From assembly GCF_000300235.2 (NCBI RefSeq), contig NZ_CP004388.1, positions 3,001,501 to 3,065,500 of the forward strand: a DNA stretch of 64,000 bases, given 5' to 3'. This stretch comes from Thalassospira xiamenensis M-5 = DSM 17429 (GTDB lineage: Bacteria > Pseudomonadota > Alphaproteobacteria > Rhodospirillales > Thalassospiraceae). Numbering within the stretch: the stretch's first letter is position 1; the number at the start of each line of letters is the position of its first letter. The notes under the pieces are model-generated. The model searched no databases, was not told the DNA's origin, and was given only the letters and a program-made list of their open reading frames with translations. The position numbers were made by a program, and so were the translations under genes. Below are positions 44,848 to 53,368 of this stretch, one piece after another.

Positions 44848-46565
44848 AAATCTGTGCCGTCATCCCGACCCATAACCATCATGATGTACTTGGCGATGTG
44901 GTGGCGCGTCTGCGCGAATATGACCTTCCGGTGATCATTATTGATGACGGGTCAAACACGCAAACACACGATGTTGTCGCCGCCCTGCACGATCCCGAAA
45001 ACGACATCACTTGCCTGCATCTGGACGAAAATGGCGGCAAGGGTGTGGCGGTAATGACCGGCCTTGCCATGGCCGAACGCGCCGGTTTCACCCACGCCAT
45101 TCAGGTCGATGCCGATGGGCAGCATAACCTTGACCGGATCAAGGAAATGATCCGCATCGCACAAGAAGACCCAACGGCGCTTGTCACCGGCCTTCCGGTC
45201 TATGATGACAGCATCCCGCAAAAACGCCGTATCGGGCGCTGGATTTCCCATGTCTGGGTCTGGATCGAAACATTGTCGACCCACATCCGCGACAGCATGT
45301 GCGGCTTTCGCGTGTACCCGGTTTCCGAAAGCCTTGCCGTCTGGCGCGAAGAAGGCTGCGGCCATAAAATGGATTTCGACACCGAACTGATGGTACGCCT
45401 TTACTGGCGCGGTGTCCCCGTCCATCACGTCCCGACCGAAGTCACCTACCCCGAAAACAACACGTCTAACTTCCGCATGTGGAAGGACAATGTCCTGATA
45501 AGCTGGATGCACACCCGGCTGTTCTTTGGCATGCTGGCCCGCCTGCCGGGATTTATTGCGCGTGGTGGCCATTTCGGGCAGAAACACCGCACTGGTATTG
45601 ATCCCGAAAAACATCCCGAAACCATCGGAGCCCCCGCCAAACACTGGTCGGAAATTGACGAACGCGGCATTTACTGGGGCATCCGGTTCCTCGGCGCGGT
45701 TTATCGTTATGGCAGACGTCGGCTGTGTCTGGTGGTGATGTTTCCGGTCATCACTTATTTCTTTGCCACCGGCCGGGTCGCGCGCCGCGCCTCACAGGAT
45801 TTCCTGTCGCGCGTTGCCGCCATCACCGGTCAACCCAAACCGGGCCTGCGTGACAGTTTCCGCCATTTCATGAATTTCGGCGAAAGTGCTCTGGATAAAA
45901 TCGCCGCATGGTCGGGCGAAATGAAGATTGATGATCTTGATCTGCCCAACCACGCCGACAGCCTGTTTTCCTATATCCCGCGCGATCAGGCCGTCATCCT
46001 GTTCGTCTCGCATTTTGGCAATATCGAACTGGTGCGTGCGATTGCCAGCCGCGACCGCGATTTTCGCGTCAATGTGCTGCTGCATCAAAAAAACGCCGCC
46101 CGCTTTGGCCGCGTCTTGCAAAAATTCGCCCCGCAAAGCCAGGTCGATCTGATCGAAGTCACCGATATCGGCCCCGATACCGCGATGCTGCTGCGTGAAA
46201 AGGTCGAACGCGGCGAATGGGTCGTCATTGCAGCGGACCGCGTTGCCATTGGCGCACGCGATAAATCGGTGCGCGTCCCGTTTCTGGGCGATCCGGCTCC
46301 GTTCCCGCAGGGGCCGTTTGTTCTGGCCCATCTGCTGCAATGCCCGGTCTATATGGTTGCGGCATGGCGCAATGGGAAACGCTTTGAAATCGTCTGGGAA
46401 AAACTGGCCGATCAAATCACCCTGCCGCGCGCCAACCGCATCGGTAAAATCACCGAATATGCCGGGCAATATGCCAACTGGCTTGAAAAGCTTGTTGTTA
46501 CAAAACCGCTGCAATGGTTCAATTTCTATGACTTCTGGGCGAAGAAAAAGGACGAGAATGAATAA
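44844..46565 (+). CDS. apeJ: Bifunctional glycosyltransferase family 2 / LpxL-like acyltransferase
   Basis: 573 residues; the start at 44844 overlaps the upstream stop (ATGA). The open frame upstream of it is a shadow of the ligase gene. The N-terminal part (about 1-245) is a GT2 fold: VIPTHNHHDVLG, the metal-binding QVDADGQHN, and DSMCGFRVYP. After a hydrophobic stretch near 290-310 comes an LpxL/HtrB-type acyltransferase (about 330-560) with SHFGNIELVRA (HX4E) and ERGEWVVIAADRV. The GT-acyltransferase fusion is characteristic of aryl polyene clusters and is thought to build the lipid or sugar anchor of the pigment at the inner membrane. Confidence 0.9.
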   Translation: MKICAVIPTHNHHDVLGDVVARLREYDLPVIIIDDGSNTQTHDVVAALHDPENDITCLHLDENGGKGVAVMTGLAMAERAGFTHAIQVDADGQHNLDRIKEMIRIAQEDPTALVTGLPVYDDSIPQKRRIGRWISHVWVWIETLSTHIRDSMCGFRVYPVSESLAVWREEGCGHKMDFDTELMVRLYWRGVPVHHVPTEVTYPENNTSNFRMWKDNVLISWMHTRLFFGMLARLPGFIARGGHFGQKHRTGIDPEKHPETIGAPAKHWSEIDERGIYWGIRFLGAVYRYGRRRLCLVVMFPVITYFFATGRVARRASQDFLSRVAAITGQPKPGLRDSFRHFMNFGESALDKIAAWSGEMKIDDLDLPNHADSLFSYIPRDQAVILFVSHFGNIELVRAIASRDRDFRVNVLLHQKNAARFGRVLQKFAPQSQVDLIEVTDIGPDTAMLLREKVERGEWVVIAADRVAIGARDKSVRVPFLGDPAPFPQGPFVLAHLLQCPVYMVAAWRNGKRFEIVWEKLADQITLPRANRIGKITEYAGQYANWLEKLVVTKPLQWFNFYDFWAKKKDENE

Positions 46566-48120
46566 CAGCCGCACCACTGTGCAGTTTGGCGATGAAAACC
46601 TGCGCATCGAAGATATCGTTGCCCTTGCCGAACAGCGTGCCCTGCCCGTCCTGTCATCCGACCCGGAATTCACCACCCGCATTAAGGCCGGGGCCGATTT
46701 CCTTGATCGGGAATTGCGCGATCACGGCCATATTTACGGGGTCACCACCGGCTATGGCGATTCCGTATCGCGCCGCGTGCCGCCCGAACTGGTCGCCGAA
46801 CTGCCGCTTCATCTCAGCCGTTTTCACGGTTGCGGCCTTGGCGATATCCTACCCTCCGATCAGGCGCGCGCTGTCCTTGCCGTCCGGCTTGCATCCCTTT
46901 GCACCGGCTATTCCGGTGTCAGCCTTGATCTTCTGCGCCAGCTTGCAGGTCTTCTCGAACACGACATCACACCCCTGATCCCCGAAGAAGGATCGGTCGG
47001 CGCCAGCGGCGATCTCACCCCGCTTTCCTACGTGGCCGCCGCCCTGATCGGCGAACGCGACGTGCTGTATCGCGGCCAGAAAATGACCGCATTGGATGCC
47101 CTTGCCACGTCCGGGTTAACGCCGTTAACGCTCCGCCCCAAGGAAGCCCTGGCGATCATGAATGGCACATCGGTCATGACCGCCATGATGTGTCAGGCAT
47201 TCGTGCGTGCGGATTACCTCTGCCGATTGACAGCACGCATCACGTCGCTCGCCTCTATCGGGTTGCTCGGCAATCCCGCCCATTTTGACAAACGCCTGTT
47301 TGCCGCCAAACCCCATCCGGGGCAGGCCCGCATTGCCGCCTTTATCGAGGATGACCTTGCCGATCTGGGAGCGAATTATACCCCGGCCCGGTTGCAGGAT
47401 CGTTATTCGCTGCGCTGTGCGCCGCATGTCATCGGCGTTCTCGCCGACATGATGCCGACCTTCCGCGCAACGCTTGAAACCGAGCTCAACAGTGCGAATG
47501 ACAACCCGCTGATAGATGTCGAAGGCGAAACCATCCTGCATGGTGGTCATTTCTATGGCGGCCATGTTGCCTTTGTCGCCGATGGCATGAAAACCCTGAT
47601 CGCCAATCTGGCCGATCTGATGGATCGGCAGATGGCGCTTCTGGTCGATACCAAATTCAATCATGGCCTGCCATCCAACCTGTCGGGATCTGATGCGGAT
47701 CGCGCTTCGATCAATCATGGGCTGAAGGCCGTGCAGATCGGCGTTTCCGCCTGGACGGCAGAGGCATTGAAAAACACCATGCCCGCCAGCGTCTTTTCGC
47801 GCTCGACCGAATGCCACAATCAGGACAAGGTCAGCATGGGAACGATTGCCGCGCGTGATTGCCTGCGCATCCTGCAACTGACCGAACAGGTCGCGGCTGC
47901 CAACCTGATTGCCGTCAAACAGGCGATCACGCTGCGTCTTAAAAACGGTGACATCAAACCCGAACAACTTGGCAGTGATATCACCGCCTTCCTTGATGCG
48001 CTTGGCAACGACATCCCCTTCATCGCCGAAGATCAGCCGCTCGAAGCAACCCTTCGCCTTCTGATCGACCGCATTCAATCGCGCCACTGGGCGCTTTATG
48101 GCGGGGATCTGGCATCATGA
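46558..48120 (+). CDS. MIO-type aromatic amino acid / histidine ammonia-lyase
   Basis: 520 residues from the start at 46558 (AAGGACGAGA upstream); a longer frame from 46195 is an artefact of overlap with the acyltransferase. The self-forming MIO cofactor motif is Ala149-Ser150-Gly151 in GSVGASGDLTPLSYVA. IYGVTTGYGDSV and NDNPL are the other hallmarks. The substrate-selecting pair is in LSRFHGCG, where bacterial tyrosine lyases often have His-Leu; here it reads Phe-His, so Phe, Tyr or His cannot be decided by eye. Its place inside the aryl polyene operon argues for making a cinnamate or coumarate starter from Phe or Tyr, not for histidine degradation. No other hut gene is nearby. Confidence 0.88.
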   Translation: MNNSRTTVQFGDENLRIEDIVALAEQRALPVLSSDPEFTTRIKAGADFLDRELRDHGHIYGVTTGYGDSVSRRVPPELVAELPLHLSRFHGCGLGDILPSDQARAVLAVRLASLCTGYSGVSLDLLRQLAGLLEHDITPLIPEEGSVGASGDLTPLSYVAAALIGERDVLYRGQKMTALDALATSGLTPLTLRPKEALAIMNGTSVMTAMMCQAFVRADYLCRLTARITSLASIGLLGNPAHFDKRLFAAKPHPGQARIAAFIEDDLADLGANYTPARLQDRYSLRCAPHVIGVLADMMPTFRATLETELNSANDNPLIDVEGETILHGGHFYGGHVAFVADGMKTLIANLADLMDRQMALLVDTKFNHGLPSNLSGSDADRASINHGLKAVQIGVSAWTAEALKNTMPASVFSRSTECHNQDKVSMGTIAARDCLRILQLTEQVAAANLIAVKQAITLRLKNGDIKPEQLGSDITAFLDALGNDIPFIAEDQPLEATLRLLIDRIQSRHWALYGGDLAS

Positions 48121-48524
48121 TCAGCGCATCGGTCAGTGAAACCATCCAGTTCTATCACCTTGATCCGATGAATGTCGTCTGGCACGGCAATTACGTGCAG
48201 TTCTTTGAAAATGCCCGCTGCGCGCTGCTGGATCAGATCGACTACAATTATCCGCAAATGGATGCGTCGGGCTATGTCTGGCCGGTGGTGGATATGCGGG
48301 TCAAATATGTCCGTCCCTGCACCTTCGGGCAAAACATCACGATCACCGCGACGCTCCGCGAATATGAAAACCGGCTTAAAATCGACTATCTCGTCAGCGA
48401 CAGCAAAACCGGTGAAAAACTGACCAAGGGCTTCACCATTCAGGTCGCGGTCGAAAAATCCAGCGGCGAAATGCTTTATCGCAGCCCCGATTTCTTCATC
48501 GAAAAGATGGAGGCCCTTGTTTGA
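48117..48524 (+). CDS. apeK: 4HBT-type hotdog thioesterase
   Basis: 135 residues. HLDPMNVVWHGNYVQFFE carries the Asp of 4-hydroxybenzoyl-CoA-type thioesterases, and VDMRVKYVRPCTFGQ is the matching strand. It overlaps both neighbours (ATGA with the ammonia-lyase, TTGA with the LolA-like gene). Aryl polyene clusters carry such a thioesterase, probably for off-loading or editing intermediates from ACP or CoA. Confidence 0.85.
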   Translation: MISASVSETIQFYHLDPMNVVWHGNYVQFFENARCALLDQIDYNYPQMDASGYVWPVVDMRVKYVRPCTFGQNITITATLREYENRLKIDYLVSDSKTGEKLTKGFTIQVAVEKSSGEMLYRSPDFFIEKMEALV

Positions 48525-49156
48525 TTCCGATCCGCCGCCTGATCGCATCCGTCGCAACCGCCATCCTGCTGACTGCCAGCATGATCGGCACCGCACGGGC
48601 GGATGACATTCCGGCCCCGGCGACCATCGGTACCGAACAATATCTTGGCGGCAGTTTCACCATGGACCGCCATCTTGACGGCTTTGAAAAACCGCTCACC
48701 TCGAACGGCGATTTCGTCCTGTCCCCGGCACGCGGGCTGGTCTGGCGCACGTTGCAACCCTTCCCCGGCACCACAATCCTTGATGATCACGGCATCACCC
48801 GGATCGATGATCAGGGCAACCGCGACGAACTGGCCCGCGGTGATCAGTTCCGCCAGTTTGTTGAACTGATTTCGGCTGTGCTTGCCGGAAACTGGCAACC
48901 GCTGGAACAGCGTTTTGACATCACCAGGGACACAACCGAACAGGGCGCATGGCAGGTCATCCTGACGCCAAAGGATGGCAGCACCATCCAAAACCAGATC
49001 AGCAAAATCACCGCCACCGGCACCGATTTTGTTGAAAATGTCCGACTGGAAAAACCGACCGGCGACCATGATGCCATCACCCTTTCGGATCAGGCATTGC
49101 AAAGCCTGCCGCTGCCGCCCGAATTTGCCGCCCTTCTGACCGGAACAGGTCAGTAA
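48521..49156 (+). CDS. apeL: LolA-like outer-membrane carrier protein
   Basis: 211 residues from a TTG start that overlaps the previous stop. A signal peptide (about 1-28, ASVATAILLTASMIGTARA) is followed by a LolA-type domain: GSFTMDRHLDGFEKPL, NGDFVLSPARGLVWRTLQPF and TTILDDHGITRIDDQG. LolA proteins ferry lipid-anchored cargo across the periplasm. In aryl polyene clusters this dedicated homologue, with the MMPL exporter downstream, is thought to carry the lipidated pigment to the outer membrane. Confidence 0.88.
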   Translation: MIPIRRLIASVATAILLTASMIGTARADDIPAPATIGTEQYLGGSFTMDRHLDGFEKPLTSNGDFVLSPARGLVWRTLQPFPGTTILDDHGITRIDDQGNRDELARGDQFRQFVELISAVLAGNWQPLEQRFDITRDTTEQGAWQVILTPKDGSTIQNQISKITATGTDFVENVRLEKPTGDHDAITLSDQALQSLPLPPEFAALLTGTGQ

Positions 49157-51483
49157 TGGCATTGCGCGCAACCCTCTGGGCCCTGTGCCTGATCACAATG
49201 GCGGTTTTTGCCACTTGGCAATTGCGCGGCGGCCATACCGGGATCGATGCCGATATCCTGTCCCTGATCGGGCAGGAAAATGCCGCCCCAAACGGCCCGC
49301 AAACTGACATCGCCACCGTCCGTCATCTGCTGGCAAATGATGGTCAGCAGGCGATCTTCATGCTCTCGCATTCTGACCGCGACACACTTGAAACCGCCGC
49401 CACTGATTTCGCGGGCCGGATCGCGGCCCTTGATGGCACGCAAACCATCACCCTTCCCCGTCACAACGACAATCGCTTCGCCGACCTGATGGCGCTTTAT
49501 GGCCCGCACGCCAACAGCCTGCTGTCACCCTCTGATCGCGAAAAACTGGCAAATGGCGACGCCGAAACCCTTTATCGCCGCGCCATTCAGAACCTCTATT
49601 CCCCGGCCACAACGCTCAGCAGCCAGTCGCTAAAACAGGACCCGTTTGCCCTGCTGCCCGCCTTCCTGTCCGACCTTGGCGCAAAGCTTGGCACCGGCAA
49701 TGACGTGATCGCGCGCGATGGGCAATTTTACCTGCCGGTGATGGCAAGCCTGTCACCCGATCTGCGAAGCTCCGGCAACGATCAGAAATGGGTCGCAGAT
49801 GCCAACACCGCCCTGCAATCCGTCACCGATGCCACCCCCGGCCTAAGCGTTGCCAAAACCGGCCAAATCTTCTTTGCCGTAGCAGAAGCCACCCGCGCGC
49901 AATCCGATGTGCAACGCATCGCCATCATCGCGACCATCGGCATCCTTGTGATGATCGGGCTGGTGTTCTACTCGCCCATCCCGCTTTTCGGTGCCCTTCT
50001 GGTCGTCGGCAGCGGCCTTTTGGCGGGGCTCGCCGCCGTGGTCGCAATCTTCCCGGCGATCCATGCGATTGCGCTGGTGTTCGGCGCGACCATGATCGGC
50101 ATTTCGGTCGATTATGCCCTGCATTACCTTGTGCTGTGCTCTGCCGCTGGATCACCCACGGACCGGCTGCACAAAATCCGACCGGGGCTAAGCCTTGGCC
50201 TTCTGACATCCGTGATCGGCTTTGGCGCGCTATCGCTCAGCCCCACCCAATTGCTGTCCCAGATCGCGGTTTATTCCATCGCCGGTCTGATCGCGGCCTA
50301 TTGTTCGGTGCTGTTCCTGCTGCCCCTGATCCCGGCCCGCGATGTCCGGCCATCCTCGCCGATCCGCAAACTGCATGACGGCTTGCAAGCTATCCTTGGC
50401 AAAACATTTGCCCCGATCCGCGTTCGCCTGATCGCAAGTGCCGCAATCATCATCACCCTTGCCCTTGCGGCGTTCCTGATCCCCGGCAATAACGATATCC
50501 GCCAGTTCGGTCACGGCAATGATGCGCTGATATCAGACGCCGGTAAAATCGCCGATATCCTTGGCCTTGGCGGCAGTCCGGTCTTCATCCGCATTGATGG
50601 CGATGATCCGCAAAACCGCCTTGAAACCGGCAAAGCGGTGCGGCATGCCCTGACACCGCTGATCGCCGATAACCGGCTTGGCGGCATGATCGGCCTGTCC
50701 GATCTGATCCCCTCGATCACCCGGCAAACCGAAAACCGGGGACTTGTCACAACCGGCCTTTATGATCGCTTTGGCGCGGCCCTGTCCAATCAGTTACCGG
50801 TCAATATCACCGCGCCGGACATGGATGCCGGTTACCTTGTCCCCGATGAAGACGCGGCAAAGACATTACCCGAAATCACCCTCCTGCATTCCGGCGGTTC
50901 GGACATCATCCGGCTTCGCAACGCCACCGATATCGATGCAATTCGTTTGGCCCTTGCCGATATCCAGAACGTCACCCTGATCAACCCGCCGACCGCGATC
51001 AGTGATCAGTTTGCCGCCTATCGCCTGTGGGCATGGATTGCCTTGGGCAGTGCGCTTGGTGTCGCCGCGATCCTCGCGGTGCTGCGTTACGGGTTTCGCA
51101 CCGGCATCTTCGTTTTTGCCGCCCCCGCCGGGGCCATCCTGTTTGCGGTGCTGGGCGGTTATGTCTTTGGCATCGACCAAAGTTTCTTTACCACCATGGC
51201 GCTGTTTCTGGTCTTTGCCATCGGGGCGGATTACGTGCTGTTTTTGGCCGAAAGCCGCAACAGCCCCCATGATGACGACACGCGCCTTGCGGTGTTGCTG
51301 TCGCTGATCAGTAGCGTCTTGGCCTTTGGCCTTCTCGCCACATCATCCGTGCCGCTGGTGCGCGATATCGGATCGGTGATTGCCATCGGCCTGATCGGGG
51401 CGTGGTTCCTGGCCTTCTGGATGACCGCACCGACAGAAACCAATCATAACACCCAAACCCAAAACCAGCGGGGACAGGAATAG
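49156..51483 (+). CDS. apeM: MMPL/RND-family exporter
   Basis: 775 residues. Two repeats, each with one helix, a large periplasmic domain and a cluster of five helices: near 255-385 (IAIIATIGILVMIGLVFYSP, FGATMIGISVDYALHYLV) and 625-765 (LWAWIALGSALGVAAILAVL, MALFLVFAIGADYVLFLAESR). The GISVDY and AIGADY acidic residues fit proton-driven RND transport. Start overlaps the LolA-like gene by TAATG. Role: export of the aryl polyene lipid from the inner membrane, inferred from the conserved cluster position. Confidence 0.9.
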   Translation: MALRATLWALCLITMAVFATWQLRGGHTGIDADILSLIGQENAAPNGPQTDIATVRHLLANDGQQAIFMLSHSDRDTLETAATDFAGRIAALDGTQTITLPRHNDNRFADLMALYGPHANSLLSPSDREKLANGDAETLYRRAIQNLYSPATTLSSQSLKQDPFALLPAFLSDLGAKLGTGNDVIARDGQFYLPVMASLSPDLRSSGNDQKWVADANTALQSVTDATPGLSVAKTGQIFFAVAEATRAQSDVQRIAIIATIGILVMIGLVFYSPIPLFGALLVVGSGLLAGLAAVVAIFPAIHAIALVFGATMIGISVDYALHYLVLCSAAGSPTDRLHKIRPGLSLGLLTSVIGFGALSLSPTQLLSQIAVYSIAGLIAAYCSVLFLLPLIPARDVRPSSPIRKLHDGLQAILGKTFAPIRVRLIASAAIIITLALAAFLIPGNNDIRQFGHGNDALISDAGKIADILGLGGSPVFIRIDGDDPQNRLETGKAVRHALTPLIADNRLGGMIGLSDLIPSITRQTENRGLVTTGLYDRFGAALSNQLPVNITAPDMDAGYLVPDEDAAKTLPEITLLHSGGSDIIRLRNATDIDAIRLALADIQNVTLINPPTAISDQFAAYRLWAWIALGSALGVAAILAVLRYGFRTGIFVFAAPAGAILFAVLGGYVFGIDQSFFTTMALFLVFAIGADYVLFLAESRNSPHDDDTRLAVLLSLISSVLAFGLLATSSVPLVRDIGSVIAIGLIGAWFLAFWMTAPTETNHNTQTQNQRGQE

Positions 51484-52721
51484 TGAGACCCGATTGCGAT
51501 ATCGCCATCATCGGTGCCGGGCCTGCCGGATCGGTCATTGCCAAATTCCTGCATGATGCCGGCATGGCCGTTACCGTGCTCGAAGCCGAAACCTTCCCGC
51601 GCTTCGTGATCGGCGAAAGCCTGCTGCCCAACTGCATGAATGTGCTGGAACGCGCGGGTCTTCTGGATGCCGTGACCGATGCCGGGTTCCAGTTTAAAAA
51701 CGGTGCCGTCTTCGAATGCGGCCCCCAATATATGTCGATTGATTTCCGCCAGAATTTCGAACCATCCGCTTGCTGGGGCACCACGTTTCAGGTTAAGCGC
51801 GCACGCTTTGATCAGATTCTCGCAGCCGAAACCGCCCGCGCCGGGGTCGATATCCGCTTTGGCCACCGCGTCACATCCGCACAACTTGCCGATGGCGATT
51901 GCCGCCTTGGCTTCACCGATGAAAATGGCAATCCGGGTGAACTGCGCGCCGGGTTCGTGGTCGACGCCAGCGGCTATGGCCGGGTTCTGCCCCGGATGCT
52001 CGGCCTTGCCCGGCCCGGCAAGTCGATTGAACGCCGTGCCCTCTTCACCCATATGCGCGATCACATCACCGATCCCGGCTATGACCGCGAAAAAATCCTG
52101 ATCACGATGCATCCGACCCGTCATGAAATCTGGTACTGGCTGATCCCGTTTTCCGATGGCACCTCGTCCGTCGGCGCGATCTATCCCGATAATGACCCGG
52201 CCTTTGTCGGCATGTCGGATCAGGAAATTTTCAATCAACTGATCAACGATACACGCCTTGGTTCGCTGCTTGCCAAGGCAGAACCGATCCGTGACCTCAA
52301 TTCCATCGCCGGATATAGCGCGCAGTCGGAAAACCTTTTTGGCGATGGTTATGTCCTGCTCGGCAATTCGGCGGGCTTCCTTGATCCGGTCTTTTCATCG
52401 GGGGTCACCATTGCCCTGCATTCCGCCGAACTGGCCGCCAAGGCCTTGATCGCGCGTCATAATCGCAAGTCTGTTGACTGGAACCTGGATTTCGCCGACC
52501 CGCTATCAAAGGGGGTCGATACGTTCCGGGCTTACGTCGATGCATGGTATGATGGACGGTTACAGACGATTATTTTCAATCAGCCCGATGACGATTCACA
52601 ACTGAAACGTATGGTCGTTTCGATCCTTGCAGGTTATGCATGGAACATGGAAAACCCGCTGGTCGCCAAAACCGAACGCTATCTTGAGATGTTGCACGAT
52701 CTATGCGCTCCGTCGTCGTAA
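51483..52721 (+). CDS. FAD-dependent halogenase-like oxidoreductase
   Basis: 412 residues from a GTG start with AGGA upstream. FAD-binding GAGPAG at 10-15; GESLLP near 41; Lys72 in GFQFKNGAVF, where phenol/pyrrole halogenases have their catalytic lysine; and Trp217-Tyr-Trp219-Leu-Ile221-Pro222, a clean WxWxIP motif. That motif separates flavin halogenases from ordinary monooxygenases. It should act on an aryl or carrier-bound aryl group, using reduced FAD made by a reductase encoded elsewhere. Related genes occur in flexirubin- and aryl polyene-type clusters and are often annotated only as tryptophan 7-halogenase or oxidoreductase. Activity could also be hydroxylation or dehydrogenation. Confidence 0.82.
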   Translation: MRPDCDIAIIGAGPAGSVIAKFLHDAGMAVTVLEAETFPRFVIGESLLPNCMNVLERAGLLDAVTDAGFQFKNGAVFECGPQYMSIDFRQNFEPSACWGTTFQVKRARFDQILAAETARAGVDIRFGHRVTSAQLADGDCRLGFTDENGNPGELRAGFVVDASGYGRVLPRMLGLARPGKSIERRALFTHMRDHITDPGYDREKILITMHPTRHEIWYWLIPFSDGTSSVGAIYPDNDPAFVGMSDQEIFNQLINDTRLGSLLAKAEPIRDLNSIAGYSAQSENLFGDGYVLLGNSAGFLDPVFSSGVTIALHSAELAAKALIARHNRKSVDWNLDFADPLSKGVDTFRAYVDAWYDGRLQTIIFNQPDDDSQLKRMVVSILAGYAWNMENPLVAKTERYLEMLHDLCAPSS

Positions 52722-53368
52722 AAACCCTTGTCGCTGGCATGCTTGCCACGGGCCTGAGCGCCTGTGAGACAATGAACATGCCCGATCTGACAATGCCCGA
52801 CTTTTCCATGCCCGATGTCTTCACATCAACACCGGCGCAAACCGTGATGCTTGACGAGGGCTATGAATTCACCCTGCCCGAACAGCCATGGACCGATGAT
52901 GACACCATCGACGTCACCCAGCAGGTCACCGCAAACTGGAAAAACACCAGCAGCAACGAAACCGAAACCGGCACCTTTCAGGCCCGCATATCGCTTGAAC
53001 GCGATCACGCCCGCATCGTCATGATCGATGATCTGGGCCGTCGCGCGATTGATATCGACTGGTCGACCGATGCCCTGTCGGTCCAAACCGCCGACTGGCT
53101 GCCCGCAACACTTGATGCCAAACGCATGCTTGCCGATATCGTCATGGTCTATTGGCCGCTCGATGTCGTGCGCGATGCCCTGCCCCGCGATCTGTCGATC
53201 CGCGAAACCATGGGTGAGCGCACGCTTCGCATCGATAGCAACGGACGCTTCTATGCCCGGATCGAACGCCCGGTACGCGATGTCTGGCAGGGTTTTGCCA
53301 AAATCCGCAACGAACGTTTCGGCTATGTCATCACGATCCAGTCAAAACACACTGGATCGTCGTCATGA
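52703..53368 (+). CDS. apeN: DUF3261 outer-membrane lipoprotein
   Basis: 221 residues. Lipoprotein signal with lipobox TGLSAC (Cys near 21), then a short triplicate MPDxTMPD-like repeat (about 25-38). The folded domain has LERDHARIVMIDDLGRRAIDIDW and DIVMVYWPLDVVRDALP, the latter recalling DUF3261 proteins of aryl polyene clusters. Probably an outer-membrane LolB-like acceptor for the exported pigment. It overlaps the halogenase gene by 19 bases and the ketosynthase gene by ATGA. Confidence 0.82.
   Translation: MRSVVVKTLVAGMLATGLSACETMNMPDLTMPDFSMPDVFTSTPAQTVMLDEGYEFTLPEQPWTDDDTIDVTQQVTANWKNTSSNETETGTFQARISLERDHARIVMIDDLGRRAIDIDWSTDALSVQTADWLPATLDAKRMLADIVMVYWPLDVVRDALPRDLSIRETMGERTLRIDSNGRFYARIERPVRDVWQGFAKIRNERFGYVITIQSKHTGSSS

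Noticed and set aside
46195-46557. N-terminal extension of the ammonia-lyase
   Set aside because: The extension is the out-of-frame shadow of the acyltransferase domain; the ATG at 46558 has a good ribosome site and gives the normal family length.
46558-48120. Histidine utilisation (hutH)
   Set aside because: No hutU, hutI, hutG or hutC is nearby and the gene overlaps aryl polyene genes on both sides.
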